This document shows positions 45,287 through 54,066 of a stretch of 64,000 bases of DNA, piece after piece. The DNA comes from Methylomonas methanica. GTDB lineage: Bacteria; Pseudomonadota; Gammaproteobacteria; Methylococcales; Methylomonadaceae. The notes beneath the pieces were generated by a model. That model saw only the letters and a list, made by a program, of their open reading frames with translations, was not told the DNA's origin and made no database searches. Both the position numbers and the translations under genes were made by a program. The stretch is from assembly GCA_001644045.1 (NCBI GenBank), contig LUUF01000086.1, positions 54,535-118,534 of the forward strand, given 5' to 3'. Every line of letters starts with the position of its first letter. Positions within the stretch are counted from its first letter, which is position 1.

Positions 45287-45868
45287 TTATTTGTTAAACA
45301 ACTCCGCCATCGAAATCACGTTCTTGGCCATTTCGCCAATGGCGATATTGCGGTCCATCGCCAGTTTGCGCAGCGCGTGGTAAGCCTGATCTTCCGTGTA
45401 GCCTTGCGACTTGATTAAGATCGCCTTGGCGCGATCCACCAGCTTGCGGTCTTCCAGTTGGGTCTTGGTTTTTTTCAGCTCTTCTTTTAACGCATGCTGT
45501 TCCTTGAAGCGGGCGATGGCGATATCGACGATGGATTTGATGCGTTTGGCGTCCAGGCCATCGACGATATAGGCGCTGACGCCGGCTTTTATGACTTTAT
45601 TAATGGTTTCGGTTTGCTGATCCTCGGCAAAAATCACCACAGGCAGCGAATAACTGTGATTGATCTCGATGATCATCTTTAAGACCGCCTCGCTGGGCGT
45701 GTACAGATTCAATACCACCACGTCCGGATGCAAGGTCTGGACGATTTGTATCATGTTCACTTCTTTCAGTTTCAGCGTTAACACCTCGCAGCCGTGCTGG
45801 CGCAAACTGGTTTCCAGCAGGCGTTCACTGTCGAATTCGTCGACGACCAATACGTTCAAAGCTGCCAT
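45287..45868 (-). CDS. nasT: ANTAR-domain antitermination regulator (NasT-like)
   Basis: A 193-residue protein with an N-terminal response-regulator-like receiver (VLVVDEFDSE, VVVLNLYTP, AYIVDG) and a C-terminal ANTAR domain (ALKEELKKTKTQLEDRKLVDRAK then QAYHALRKLAMDRN). NasT-type proteins bind RNA hairpins with hexanucleotide loops and stop terminator formation. A site of this kind lies in the nirB leader at 47617-47630. The ATG at 45868 is chosen: it comes 2 bases after the narK stop, so the two are coupled. The usual partner NasS, which senses nitrate, is not next to it. Confidence 0.92.
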   Translation of the reverse strand: MAALNVLVVDEFDSERLLETSLRQHGCEVLTLKLKEVNMIQIVQTLHPDVVVLNLYTPSEAVLKMIIEINHSYSLPVVIFAEDQQTETINKVIKAGVSAYIVDGLDAKRIKSIVDIAIARFKEQHALKEELKKTKTQLEDRKLVDRAKAILIKSQGYTEDQAYHALRKLAMDRNIAIGEMAKNVISMAELFNK

Positions 45869-45870
45869 AT

Positions 45871-47349
45871 TCAATCCAGGGCGATTTTCAGCAAGGAGCC
45901 GTCCGGCATGATTTCGGTGATGTAGTTTTTGGGTTCTTCCAGATAATAAATCAAACCCAACAACAGGAAGCAGGATAGACCAAGGATCAGGAAAAATTGG
46001 CCGGTCGAGACGAAGGTCAGCAAAATTAGATAGACGATGGCGCCAGCGTTACCGTAAGCACCGACGATGCCGGCCACCTCGCCGGTAATGGCGCGTTTGA
46101 CCAAGGGCACGAACGCGAAAATCGCGCCTTCCGCCGCTTGCATGAAGATGGAACAAAGCAAGGTAACAGCCACTGTTGCAGCGATAGTCCATTGCGCGGA
46201 AATCATTGCCATTAAACAATAGCCGCCGGCCAGACCGGCCACGAATAAATACAGCGACAATTTGCGGCCTATCTTGTCGCTAAGCCAACCGCCGGCCGGC
46301 CGGGCGACAACATTGGTCACTACGAAACTGGATGCCAAAAAGCCGGCATCCAGCATGCTGGTGCCTTGAGTTTCGTTGAAAGTCTTAAAGAAAAACATCG
46401 GCAGCATGGATAACACCGCCAGTTTGGAACCGAAGGTAATCAGATAGGCCATCGCCAGGATGAATACCTGACGGTACTGATAATGATGGATGCTGGCAAT
46501 GGGTTGGCTGAGGCGGTCGGCGTTGTTGTTGACCAGTTGAAAGACGTGAATCAGGAACAGCAGCCAGACGACTGCGTGGATAGTTAGATTCCAGCCTTCG
46601 GTCAGGACAGGTGTCGCGGGTGTGGACAGTTTCCAGGCTAATAGCGAGATGGTGGCGTACAACGGCACCAGGCTGAGCATGTATAAAAACAGGTCGCGAA
46701 TGCTGGTGACTTCCATCGCCATCGGTCGGCGAGTTTTCAGCGCGGCAATTTCCGGCGGCAGATTTTCCACGCTGAAATAATAAATCACCGAATACACCAA
46801 CGCGATCACGCCGGTCAGCGCAATCGCCGAGCGCCAGCCGTGTTCAGCGCCGAAATAAAAGGCCAGCCCCGGCAGGAAAATCGCCGCAACCGCCGAACCG
46901 AAATTGCCCCAACCGGCATAAATACCCTCGGCGGTGCCGACTTGGCTGGCCGGGAACCAGTCGCCGATGATACGCACGCCCACCACAAAGCCGGCGCCGA
47001 TAAAGCCCAGTAAAAACCGCGACCAGGCCAGTTCGGTAAAATTCTCCGCCATCGCAAAACTGAAGCAGGGCAGGCTGCATACCGCCAGCAAGACGCTGTA
47101 ACTGAGTTTTGCGCCGAATCTATCCACCAGCATACCCGTAATAACCCGAGCCGGAATTGTCAGCGCCACGTTTAGCAATAACAGGATTTCGATTTGGGTT
47201 TCGCTGATCCCCAAGTCTTGCTGGATCAATACTAATAAGGACGCATGATTGAACCAAATAACGAAGCTGATGAAAAACGCGATCCAGCTCATGTGCAGCA
47301 CTTTGGTCTTGCCGCGCATGGAGAGTAATTTAAAAGGCGTAAAAGACAT
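45871..47349 (-). CDS. narK: NarK-family nitrate/nitrite transporter
   Basis: A 492-residue MFS protein with about 12 helices. Nitrate-porter features are the first helix WIAFFISFVIWFNHASLL, ARVITGMLVDRFGAKLSY, FLLGFIGAGFVVGVRIIGDWF and GIYAGWGNFGSAVAAI, with ARPAGGWLSDKIGRKLS in the second half. It should bring nitrate into the cell, or move nitrite, for assimilation. It is translated just ahead of nasT and divergent from nirBD, which together make one nitrogen assimilation locus. Confidence 0.93.
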   Translation of the reverse strand: MSFTPFKLLSMRGKTKVLHMSWIAFFISFVIWFNHASLLVLIQQDLGISETQIEILLLLNVALTIPARVITGMLVDRFGAKLSYSVLLAVCSLPCFSFAMAENFTELAWSRFLLGFIGAGFVVGVRIIGDWFPASQVGTAEGIYAGWGNFGSAVAAIFLPGLAFYFGAEHGWRSAIALTGVIALVYSVIYYFSVENLPPEIAALKTRRPMAMEVTSIRDLFLYMLSLVPLYATISLLAWKLSTPATPVLTEGWNLTIHAVVWLLFLIHVFQLVNNNADRLSQPIASIHHYQYRQVFILAMAYLITFGSKLAVLSMLPMFFFKTFNETQGTSMLDAGFLASSFVVTNVVARPAGGWLSDKIGRKLSLYLFVAGLAGGYCLMAMISAQWTIAATVAVTLLCSIFMQAAEGAIFAFVPLVKRAITGEVAGIVGAYGNAGAIVYLILLTFVSTGQFFLILGLSCFLLLGLIYYLEEPKNYITEIMPDGSLLKIALD

Positions 47350-47551
47350 GAATTATCCGTGGTTGGCTACCCTTGGCTTGTATAAGCAGCTTACGTGCCA
47401 GCGATGCGATAACGGCAAATCCGTCAATTAGCGGCAACAGAGCGCCATAGTGGTGCAAATTGCCGGTTTCGTTGCCTTATTTGGGTGCGAATTTTGCCGA
47501 TGAAAATAGTGCCACGATCCGGCAGCCGCCGTTTTTCAAGGGTTCCGAATG

Positions 47552-47568
47552 TTGGCATTAAATTTGTT
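47552..47568 (+). promoter_or_regulatory. Possible sigma-54 promoter for nirB
   Basis: TTGGCATTAAATTTGTT shows the -24 GG and -12 G at the right 10-base spacing, but the -12 element reads TTTGTT rather than TTGC. It lies just upstream of the ANTAR leader hairpins, where a start site would be expected. A sigma-54 promoter would fit nitrogen control. The match is imperfect, so confidence is low. Confidence 0.3.
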
Positions 47569-47579
47569 ATAGATTTATC

Positions 47580-47630
47580 AAGTCTTGTCGTTAGACTTAC
47601 CCCCCGTATTAAACCTGGACAAAGGCGTCC
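47580..47630 (+). promoter_or_regulatory. ANTAR-type leader RNA hairpins upstream of nirB
   Basis: The second hairpin is GGAC (47617-47620), loop AAAGGC (47621-47626), GTCC (47627-47630). The six-base loop has A at position 1 and G at position 4, the signature of ANTAR-bound RNA. About 20 bases upstream a perfect 6-base stem AAGTCT/AGACTT (47580-47598) closes a 7-base loop, TGTCGTT, which lacks the A1/G4 pattern. Known ANTAR sites have two such hairpins, so the first is only a candidate. The second hairpin shares bases with the terminator that follows. Confidence 0.72.
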
Positions 47631-47673
47631 TGCTTGAATGAGATTATCATTCGAACAGGATGCCTGTTTTTTT
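47624..47673 (+). terminator. Leader terminator (attenuator) of nirBD
   Basis: Arms 47624-47640 and 47648-47664 pair over 17 positions with one mismatch (two G-U) around the loop AGATTAT. TG and then seven T (47667-47673) follow. It is a textbook intrinsic terminator, yet it stands 109 bases before the nirB start codon rather than after a gene. Its 5' arm begins inside the hexaloop of the ANTAR hairpin, so the two structures exclude each other. Read-through would need NasT. Confidence 0.85.
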
Positions 47674-47781
47674 GGCTGTGAATAAGGGGAGTCGCGACCA
47701 GGCAGTAACTCGTTGAATCGCCTTACCGCCATTTGGCCGGGTAGCGCGTTTGCATAAATTCTGAGTAAACAGAGGCCCCTG

Positions 47782-50322
47782 ATGAATATGAAACAAACCC
47801 TGGTTGTTATCGGCAACGGTATGGTAGGCCAGAATTTTCTGGCTGGATTGGTCGCCAGCAATGCGAATGATCGCTATCGGATTGTCACTTTCTGCGAAGA
47901 GCCCAGAGCGGCTTACGATAGGGTGCATTTGTCCGAGTATTTCTCCGGCAAAACCGCCGCCGATCTGTCGCTGGTGGCCGACGGTTTTTTCGCGGAACAC
48001 GGTATAGAAATTTATTTAGGCGACAGGGCGGCCAGTATCGACCGGGAGCGCAAACAGGTCACGTCCGCCAACGGGGTGGTTGTCGCTTACGATAAACTGG
48101 TTTTGGCAACTGGTTCTTATCCCTTCGTGCCGCCGGTGCCTGGTCATGAAAGGCCGCAGTGTCTGGTGTATCGGACTATCGAAGATCTGGAAGCGATGAA
48201 AACGGCGGCCGCCAAATCCAAAGTTGGCGTGGTGATCGGCGGCGGCTTGCTGGGGCTGGAGGCAGCCAAAGCGCTGAAGGATTTAGGGTTGTACACGCAC
48301 GTGGTCGAATTCGCGCCGCGTTTGATGGCGGTACAACTCGACGACGGCGGCGGGGCGATGTTGAAGCGCAAGATCGAAGCGTTGGACGTGAAAGTCCATT
48401 TAAACAAAAACACCACATTGATCGACGATGGTAGTGAATGTCTGCATAAAATGAATTTCGCCGATGGCGAAACCCTGGAAACCGACATCGTATTGTTCTC
48501 CGCAGGCATCCGCCCGCGCGACGACATCGCGCGCGGCTGCGGCTTGGAAGTTGGGCCGCGCGGCGGCATCGTCATCGACAATCAGTGCCGCACGTCCGAT
48601 GCTGATATTTATGCGATAGGCGAGTGCGCGCTGTGGAACGGGCAGATTTTCGGCTTGGTGGCGCCCGGTTACGCGATGGCGCGTACTGTGGTCGCCGATT
48701 TGGCTGAGGAAGCGGGCAGCTTTACCGGCGCGGACATGAGCACTAAGCTAAAACTGATGGGCGTCGATGTGGCTAGCATCGGCGATGCGCACGCCAGGAC
48801 GCAAGGCGCGATGGTGTATACCTATCAAAACGGTGCCAGCGAAATCTATAAACGCCTGGTAGTCAGCCAAGACCAGAAACGCCTGTTGGGAGCGGTATTG
48901 GTCGGCGAGGCCTCCGCTTACAGCACCTTGTTGCAATATTGTCTGAACGGTATCGAGTTGCCGGAAAATCCGGATTCCTTGATTTTGCCGCAACTCGCCG
49001 GTGAACCGGCCGGTTTGGGGCCGGACGCGTTACCGGCCAGCGCGCAGATTTGCTCCTGTTACGATGTCAGCAAGGGCCAGATTTGCGGCGCAATCGAAGC
49101 AGGTTGCACCACGCTGGGCGGCCTGAAAGCGGAAACCAAGGCCGGCACCGGTTGCGGCGGCTGCTCTGCGCTACTGAAGTCGGTATTGGATTGCGAACTG
49201 ACCAAGCTTGGGGTGGAGGTCAGTACCGATATTTGCGAGCATTTTCCGCATACCCGCCAGGATTTGTATAACCTGGTGATGGTCGAGGAAATCAAAACCT
49301 TCGACGAATTGTTGGACAAGCACGGCAAGGGGCTGGGCTGCGAAGTCTGCAAGCAGGCGGTGGGCTCTATCCTGGCCTCTTACTGGAACGACTACATTCT
49401 GAAAAAAGAGCATATCGGCTTGCAGGATACCAACGACATCTTCCTGGCCAACATGCAAAAAGACGGCACTTATTCGGTGGTGCCGCGGGTTGCCGGCGGG
49501 GAAATCACCCCGGATATGTTGATCGCAATAGGACAAGTCGGCAAAAAATATCAGCTATATACCAAAATCACCGGCGGCCAGCGCGTGGACCTATTCGGTG
49601 CCCGCGTGGAGCAATTGCCGGCGATATGGCAAGAGTTGATCGACGCCGGTTTCGAATCCGGCCATGCTTACGGCAAATCCTTGCGTACGGTGAAATCCTG
49701 TGTCGGCAGCACCTGGTGCCGGTATGGCGTTGACGACAGCGTCGGCTTGGCTATAGAACTGGAAAATCGCTACAAAGGCTTGCGCGCGCCGCATAAGATC
49801 AAATTCGGCGTGTCGGGTTGCACCCGTGAATGCGCGGAAGCACAAGGCAAGGACATAGGCGTTATCGCCACCGAGAACGGCTGGAATTTATATGTCTGCG
49901 GCAACGGCGGCATGAAACCGCGTCACGCCGATTTGTTTGCAACCAATCTGGACAAAGAAACCCTGATCAAATACATCGATAGAGTGTTGATCTTTTACGT
50001 CCGCACCGCCAATCGCATGCAACGCACCTCGGTATGGATGGATAATATGGAAGGCGGATTGGAGTATTTGAAATCGGTGGTGATAGAAGATCGGCTGGGT
50101 ATAGGCGCACAACTGGAAGAGCAGATGCTGCATGTTGTCGATACCTATCAGTGCGAATGGAAAACTACGTTGGCGGACGAACAGCGCCTGAAACGCTTCC
50201 GGCATTTCGTCAACAGTGATCAAGCCGACGATAACGTGGTGTTTGTCGAGGAGCGTGGCCAAGTTCGGCCCGCCAATGCGCAAGAACGTAAACATTTCAA
50301 ATTGATCGAGGAGGCGGCATAA
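47782..50322 (+). CDS. nirB: Assimilatory nitrite reductase large subunit NirB
   Basis: An 846-residue NAD(P)H-nitrite reductase. It opens with an FAD/NAD(P) oxidoreductase module (VVIGNGMVGQNFLAGL; VVIGGGLLGLEAAKALKDLG). A BFD-type [2Fe-2S] domain has paired cysteines in CSCYDVSKG and TGCGGC. The C-terminal sirohaem/[4Fe-4S] half has SCVGSTWCRYG and GCTRECAEAQGKDIG. It reduces nitrite to ammonium in the cytoplasm. Its stop overlaps the nirD start by one base. Expression is probably set by the leader attenuator and NasT. Confidence 0.97.
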   Translation: MNMKQTLVVIGNGMVGQNFLAGLVASNANDRYRIVTFCEEPRAAYDRVHLSEYFSGKTAADLSLVADGFFAEHGIEIYLGDRAASIDRERKQVTSANGVVVAYDKLVLATGSYPFVPPVPGHERPQCLVYRTIEDLEAMKTAAAKSKVGVVIGGGLLGLEAAKALKDLGLYTHVVEFAPRLMAVQLDDGGGAMLKRKIEALDVKVHLNKNTTLIDDGSECLHKMNFADGETLETDIVLFSAGIRPRDDIARGCGLEVGPRGGIVIDNQCRTSDADIYAIGECALWNGQIFGLVAPGYAMARTVVADLAEEAGSFTGADMSTKLKLMGVDVASIGDAHARTQGAMVYTYQNGASEIYKRLVVSQDQKRLLGAVLVGEASAYSTLLQYCLNGIELPENPDSLILPQLAGEPAGLGPDALPASAQICSCYDVSKGQICGAIEAGCTTLGGLKAETKAGTGCGGCSALLKSVLDCELTKLGVEVSTDICEHFPHTRQDLYNLVMVEEIKTFDELLDKHGKGLGCEVCKQAVGSILASYWNDYILKKEHIGLQDTNDIFLANMQKDGTYSVVPRVAGGEITPDMLIAIGQVGKKYQLYTKITGGQRVDLFGARVEQLPAIWQELIDAGFESGHAYGKSLRTVKSCVGSTWCRYGVDDSVGLAIELENRYKGLRAPHKIKFGVSGCTRECAEAQGKDIGVIATENGWNLYVCGNGGMKPRHADLFATNLDKETLIKYIDRVLIFYVRTANRMQRTSVWMDNMEGGLEYLKSVVIEDRLGIGAQLEEQMLHVVDTYQCEWKTTLADEQRLKRFRHFVNSDQADDNVVFVEERGQVRPANAQERKHFKLIEEAA

Positions 50323-50702
50323 TGAGTACGTGGATAGAGGTGTGTCACATCGACGATTTGCAAGCCGATTCCGGGGTGTGTGCGTTGGTCAAAGGCAAGC
50401 AAGTTGCGATCTTTTACCTGCCGCGCAGAGATGCTGTCTATGCGATCGGTAACTTCGATCCGTTTAGCGGGGCTAATGTGTTATCGCGAGGTATGATAGG
50501 AGACATAGGCGGCGAGCCGATGGTCGCCTCGCCTATGTACAAGCAACATTTCCATCTACGCACTGGCGTTTGTTTTGAAGATGCCAATGTTAGCGTGCCG
50601 GCCTATCCGGTACGCTTGGAAAACGGCAGAGTCGCCGTGCTGCCGGCACCGCTGTCTTCGCAACAAAAATCGCCGTCTTTGGCTGTCTGTGAAATGGAGT
50701 AA
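50322..50702 (+). CDS. nirD: Nitrite reductase small subunit NirD
   Basis: A 126-residue Rieske-fold subunit. It starts within the nirB stop (TAATG). Typical blocks are GVCALVKGKQVAIFYLP, AIGNFDPFSGANVLSRGMIGD and SPMYKQHFHL. As in other NirD proteins the iron-sulfur ligands of true Rieske proteins are missing, so it is structural. It partners with NirB; a PhzF gene follows 3 bases on and may be co-transcribed. Confidence 0.95.
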   Translation: MSTWIEVCHIDDLQADSGVCALVKGKQVAIFYLPRRDAVYAIGNFDPFSGANVLSRGMIGDIGGEPMVASPMYKQHFHLRTGVCFEDANVSVPAYPVRLENGRVAVLPAPLSSQQKSPSLAVCEME

Positions 50703-50705
50703 CGT

Positions 50706-51623
50706 GTGAACTACCAATATTACATCGCGGATGTGTTTACCGACCAGGTTTTCAACGGTGCACAGATAGCGGTATTGCCGAAGGCAGACGGCTTGAATGC
50801 CGAGAAAATGGCCAAGATTGCCAAGGAATTGAATCTATCGGAGACGGTGTTTCTGTTTCATAAGGCCGGTAGCGATACGCAGCGGCGAATGCGGATATTT
50901 TCTCCGCTGGGCGAAATCAATTTTGCCGGCCATCCGATTATCGCCGCAGCCTATGTATTGGCAATCTCCGGCGATGTGAGCTTGACCGAGCCGCTCACTA
51001 AACTCGCATTCGAACAAAATATTGGTGTTATCGAAGTTAACCTGTCCAGTCAGGACGGCCAGCCGGGCTTGGTGCAATTTAGCCGTAGCGTCGATTCGAT
51101 TGTCGACCGCTTTGCGCCCAGCGACGATGAAATTTGCAGTTTTTTAGGCCTGCAGCTCTCGGAATTGGACCATAAAAAATACTCGCCGCGCTTGGTGTCT
51201 TGCGGGTTTCCTTATTTAGTGGTGCCGGTTTGGAATTTCGAATCGGTGCGCAAAGCTCGCTTTAACTATGAGGCTTGGGCACAATCGGCTGCGCCGCAAA
51301 CCGCTGCGCAGGAAATCTTGCTGTTTTGCCCGAAATCGTCAAGCCCGGAAGCAGATTTTAACGCGCGCTTGCTGGGACCCCATATTGGCATCCACGCCGA
51401 TCCGCCGGTAGGCAGCGCGATGCCGGCGTTTTGCTGTTATTTGTGCTCGTTCGAGCACACCCAAAAAGGTACGCATACTTTCGCGGTCGAACGCGGCGAC
51501 CAATCCAGCCGCCGCAGCTTGATTCAATTGGAAATGGACAACAAAGGCCTGGAGAACTTAACCATTAGGGTAGGCGGGCAGGCTGTTTTGTTTGCGGAAG
51601 GTACTTTGAACTTGCCCAGCTGA
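50706..51623 (+). CDS. PhzF family epimerase/isomerase
   Basis: A 305-residue protein of the PhzF/diaminopimelate epimerase-like fold. It shows YYIADVFTDQVFNGAQIAVL at the N-terminus, the catalytic glutamate in LNLSETVFLF, SPLGEINFAGHPIIAAAYVL, and DPPVGSAMPAFC in the second half. The reaction of most non-phenazine members is unknown. The GTG start is 3 bases after the nirD stop, so it may be part of the nirBD transcript, although no link to nitrogen is known. It converges with a methyltransferase 5 bases away. Confidence 0.9.
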   Translation: MNYQYYIADVFTDQVFNGAQIAVLPKADGLNAEKMAKIAKELNLSETVFLFHKAGSDTQRRMRIFSPLGEINFAGHPIIAAAYVLAISGDVSLTEPLTKLAFEQNIGVIEVNLSSQDGQPGLVQFSRSVDSIVDRFAPSDDEICSFLGLQLSELDHKKYSPRLVSCGFPYLVVPVWNFESVRKARFNYEAWAQSAAPQTAAQEILLFCPKSSSPEADFNARLLGPHIGIHADPPVGSAMPAFCCYLCSFEHTQKGTHTFAVERGDQSSRRSLIQLEMDNKGLENLTIRVGGQAVLFAEGTLNLPS

Positions 51624-51628
51624 CTTAT

Positions 51629-52441
51629 TTAGTTTGGCTTTTTTAGTAGCCAAATATAACCAGGGCAAAGCCACCGTAAATTTTGCACAATCAATTTTGA
51701 AACAAAAGCTTTGGTACTTCCGGGACGCAGCATGTAGTCAATATGGTATTTAGTTGGCTCTAGAACCATCTCCGGCGTCACATCCTGAACAATGAAGCGT
51801 TTAGTGAGGCTTTTCAGCCCCCAATATGTGTAGTGAAGCTCGTGATAATATTGGGCTTTTCCTGTTAATTTTACGTACAGGTGGGCTAGCGGCCTGGGTA
51901 CTACGGATAGTAGCGGTAGGTTGTAGTGAGGTTCGTTCCACATCAGTCTGTTGCCGGCAGCGAAATAACAGACACCGTTGGGGGTAAGGACTCTGAAAAT
52001 TTCATCCATCATTTTATGCGGAACAGGTACATGCTCGTATACCTGGGAACAAATCAAAACGTCGAAGCTATTGTCGGGAAATTCTAAATTCAACGCATCC
52101 CCTACTTGAAATTGCAGATTGCCCTTGCGGAAATGAGTCTGGGCATAGTGAATGGCAGTGCTGTCTATATCTATACTGGTGACTGAAAGAAAATGATCAG
52201 ACAGATAATTGTCGATAATTCCCGTCGAACCACCTACATTCAGTAAGCTAAGCTCTTTCAAAGAAGATTGGAGATGATTTTCTAGTACTGCGACCATTGT
52301 TCTGGCTTTCTGCTCTCTTCCCAAGAGGTCATACATACCTTCCGAACTATTGGAAAAATCGTACTGGTAGTTTCGTTGCAATTGATGTGCTCCTTCGGGC
52401 GGTTTGGCAAAGTTTCTCCGCGCACTGCATGGATTTGACAT
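51629..52441 (-). CDS. Class I SAM-dependent methyltransferase
   Basis: A 270-residue methyltransferase. Motif I is LLNVGGSTGIIDNYLS, the acidic residue follows in VTSIDIDSTAIHYA, and motif III-IV is FDVLICSQVYEHVPVPHKMM. The rest (LPLLSVVPRPLAHLYVKLTG) resembles methyltransferases found in glycan clusters. The substrate is unknown. It is bounded by convergent and co-directional genes with no clear operon partner. Confidence 0.88.
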   Translation of the reverse strand: MSNPCSARRNFAKPPEGAHQLQRNYQYDFSNSSEGMYDLLGREQKARTMVAVLENHLQSSLKELSLLNVGGSTGIIDNYLSDHFLSVTSIDIDSTAIHYAQTHFRKGNLQFQVGDALNLEFPDNSFDVLICSQVYEHVPVPHKMMDEIFRVLTPNGVCYFAAGNRLMWNEPHYNLPLLSVVPRPLAHLYVKLTGKAQYYHELHYTYWGLKSLTKRFIVQDVTPEMVLEPTKYHIDYMLRPGSTKAFVSKLIVQNLRWLCPGYIWLLKKPN

Positions 52442-52539
52442 AGTTTAGCGTATGCATCTTAGGAGAGTAGTCCGTATAGATGTCATTTCAATGTTTATCG
52501 GGACGATGATCGGTGACCATCGCCCCAAGTCCATAGAAT

Positions 52540-53904
52540 TTAAATGATGGCCGAGTTATCGGCGGCGGATTGGCTGAGCCCATACCAATCCAGACGCCGC
52601 GTGGTGACCATGGCCAGGGCCAATAGCGCAAACATCAGTAAAGAGCCCAGCATCAACGCGTTATCTTCGGACTCCAACAAGCCATACAAACTGCCAAACA
52701 AGCCGCCCAGTAAGGCGCCGGCGGTAAAACCGCGTTTCGCGCTATGCAGCACCGCGCTGAGATAGAAGCCGATCAACACCACACAGGCGGCGCTGGCGAT
52801 CAGATAAGCCAGCACAAAGTCCAGATGCTCCGACAAACTCAACAGCAGCAGGAAAAACATCGCCAGTGCCAAGCCGACCAGTGCGTATTGAGCGGGATGA
52901 ATCGCCAGGTTTTTCAGGATTTCAAACAGAAATATCGCGGCAAAAGTCAGGCAGACGAACAGGAAGCCGTATTTGCTGGCTCGATCGGACAGGGAATATA
53001 CATTGATGGGCTCCATCAAACGGATTCCAAAGCTGTCGTAGCAACTGATAGCTTGGCACTTGTAGAGGCTTTCGGCGACATTCGATGCCAGCGCATCGAC
53101 CGACCATAACGCATGAAAACCGGTCTCACCGACTTGCTGGGTCTGCGGATCCGGCAGAAATCTTCCGTAAAAGCTCGGATGTTGCCAGGCGGAGGACAGT
53201 TCCACACGGGTTTGTTTGCCGGCCGGAATAAAATCCAGCGATTCGATGCCGCGTATTTTTAGCGTAAATGCAAACGGCATGCTGATAGCGCCGAACTCGA
53301 CCGGCGGCGTATCCAGTGTTACGTGCATACCGTTGGCTTGGTGCATGGGCAAATCAGCCCCTTGTTCGAACGCATACTGCTTGCCTCCCCATTCCATACC
53401 CGGCGCTTCCAGTACGCCGCGCATATCCGCCAGCACGACACTCGCGTAAGGCGTGCCGAAACTGATCCGGCCGTTATGCAATGGTTTGGGGTTACCGTAG
53501 TTGCCAGGCAATTTCATATCACCTTTGATGCTGACATTCAGCACGTAAGAGCGGACTTTGAACAGGCCGCGCTGCTTGGTTTCCGTGGCGAGCTCACCGC
53601 CGATATTTAGATGCTCAGGTAGAAAATACAACAACCGATTTTCGCTGTGTTCTATCAATTCCCGCTTGGGTTGGCCGTCCTCTTTGGTTTCTATAATTTC
53701 GGTCCAGCGTTCGCTGTATGGTACCACCAGCAAGGGGCCGAACAACTGTTGCGGCCCGGCGGAGCTGGCAGCTATATCGCTTACTGCCTGTTGTTGGCGC
53801 TCGGCGCGCTCGCCTACCAGGTTTTTGATCATGCCGATGGGGATCAGCAACACCAAAGTCAGACCGAACATTATGCAGATCTTTTGCCAGAGTTTTTTTT
53901 GCAT
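52540..53904 (-). CDS. creD: Inner membrane protein CreD
   Basis: A 454-residue protein with one N-terminal helix (about 8-27), a large periplasmic domain (roughly 30-305) and five or six helices at the C-terminus (from about YGFLFVCLTFAAIFLFEIL). It shows AERQQQAVSDIAASSAGPQQLFGPLLVVPY and SLSDRASKYGFL, typical of CreD. In E. coli CreD is a target of the CreBC two-component system and its loss changes envelope behaviour. No creBC genes are nearby. Confidence 0.92.
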   Translation of the reverse strand: MQKKLWQKICIMFGLTLVLLIPIGMIKNLVGERAERQQQAVSDIAASSAGPQQLFGPLLVVPYSERWTEIIETKEDGQPKRELIEHSENRLLYFLPEHLNIGGELATETKQRGLFKVRSYVLNVSIKGDMKLPGNYGNPKPLHNGRISFGTPYASVVLADMRGVLEAPGMEWGGKQYAFEQGADLPMHQANGMHVTLDTPPVEFGAISMPFAFTLKIRGIESLDFIPAGKQTRVELSSAWQHPSFYGRFLPDPQTQQVGETGFHALWSVDALASNVAESLYKCQAISCYDSFGIRLMEPINVYSLSDRASKYGFLFVCLTFAAIFLFEILKNLAIHPAQYALVGLALAMFFLLLLSLSEHLDFVLAYLIASAACVVLIGFYLSAVLHSAKRGFTAGALLGGLFGSLYGLLESEDNALMLGSLLMFALLALAMVTTRRLDWYGLSQSAADNSAII

Positions 53905-54028
53905 CGCGTTTATTCCGTGGAGTTAAAAGACGATGGACAGCATGCGCCGGCAAGGTGACCGGATGATGTGGGGAATGTGAAGCGAGGGTGAAGTGGGCAG
54001 GACTGCCGTACGCGTTATACGAGAGGAT

Positions 54029-54056
54029 GGGTATAGCTAAGCCCTTAGCCATACCC
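54029..54056 (-). terminator. Stem-loop after the lipoprotein hydrolase gene
   Basis: Arms 54029-54041 and 54044-54056 pair over 13 positions with one mismatch and a 2-base loop. It lies directly after the stop (54067) of the minus-strand gene and before creD. No good T-run follows, so termination strength is uncertain. Confidence 0.5.
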
Positions 54057-54066
54057 TAAGGGGTCG

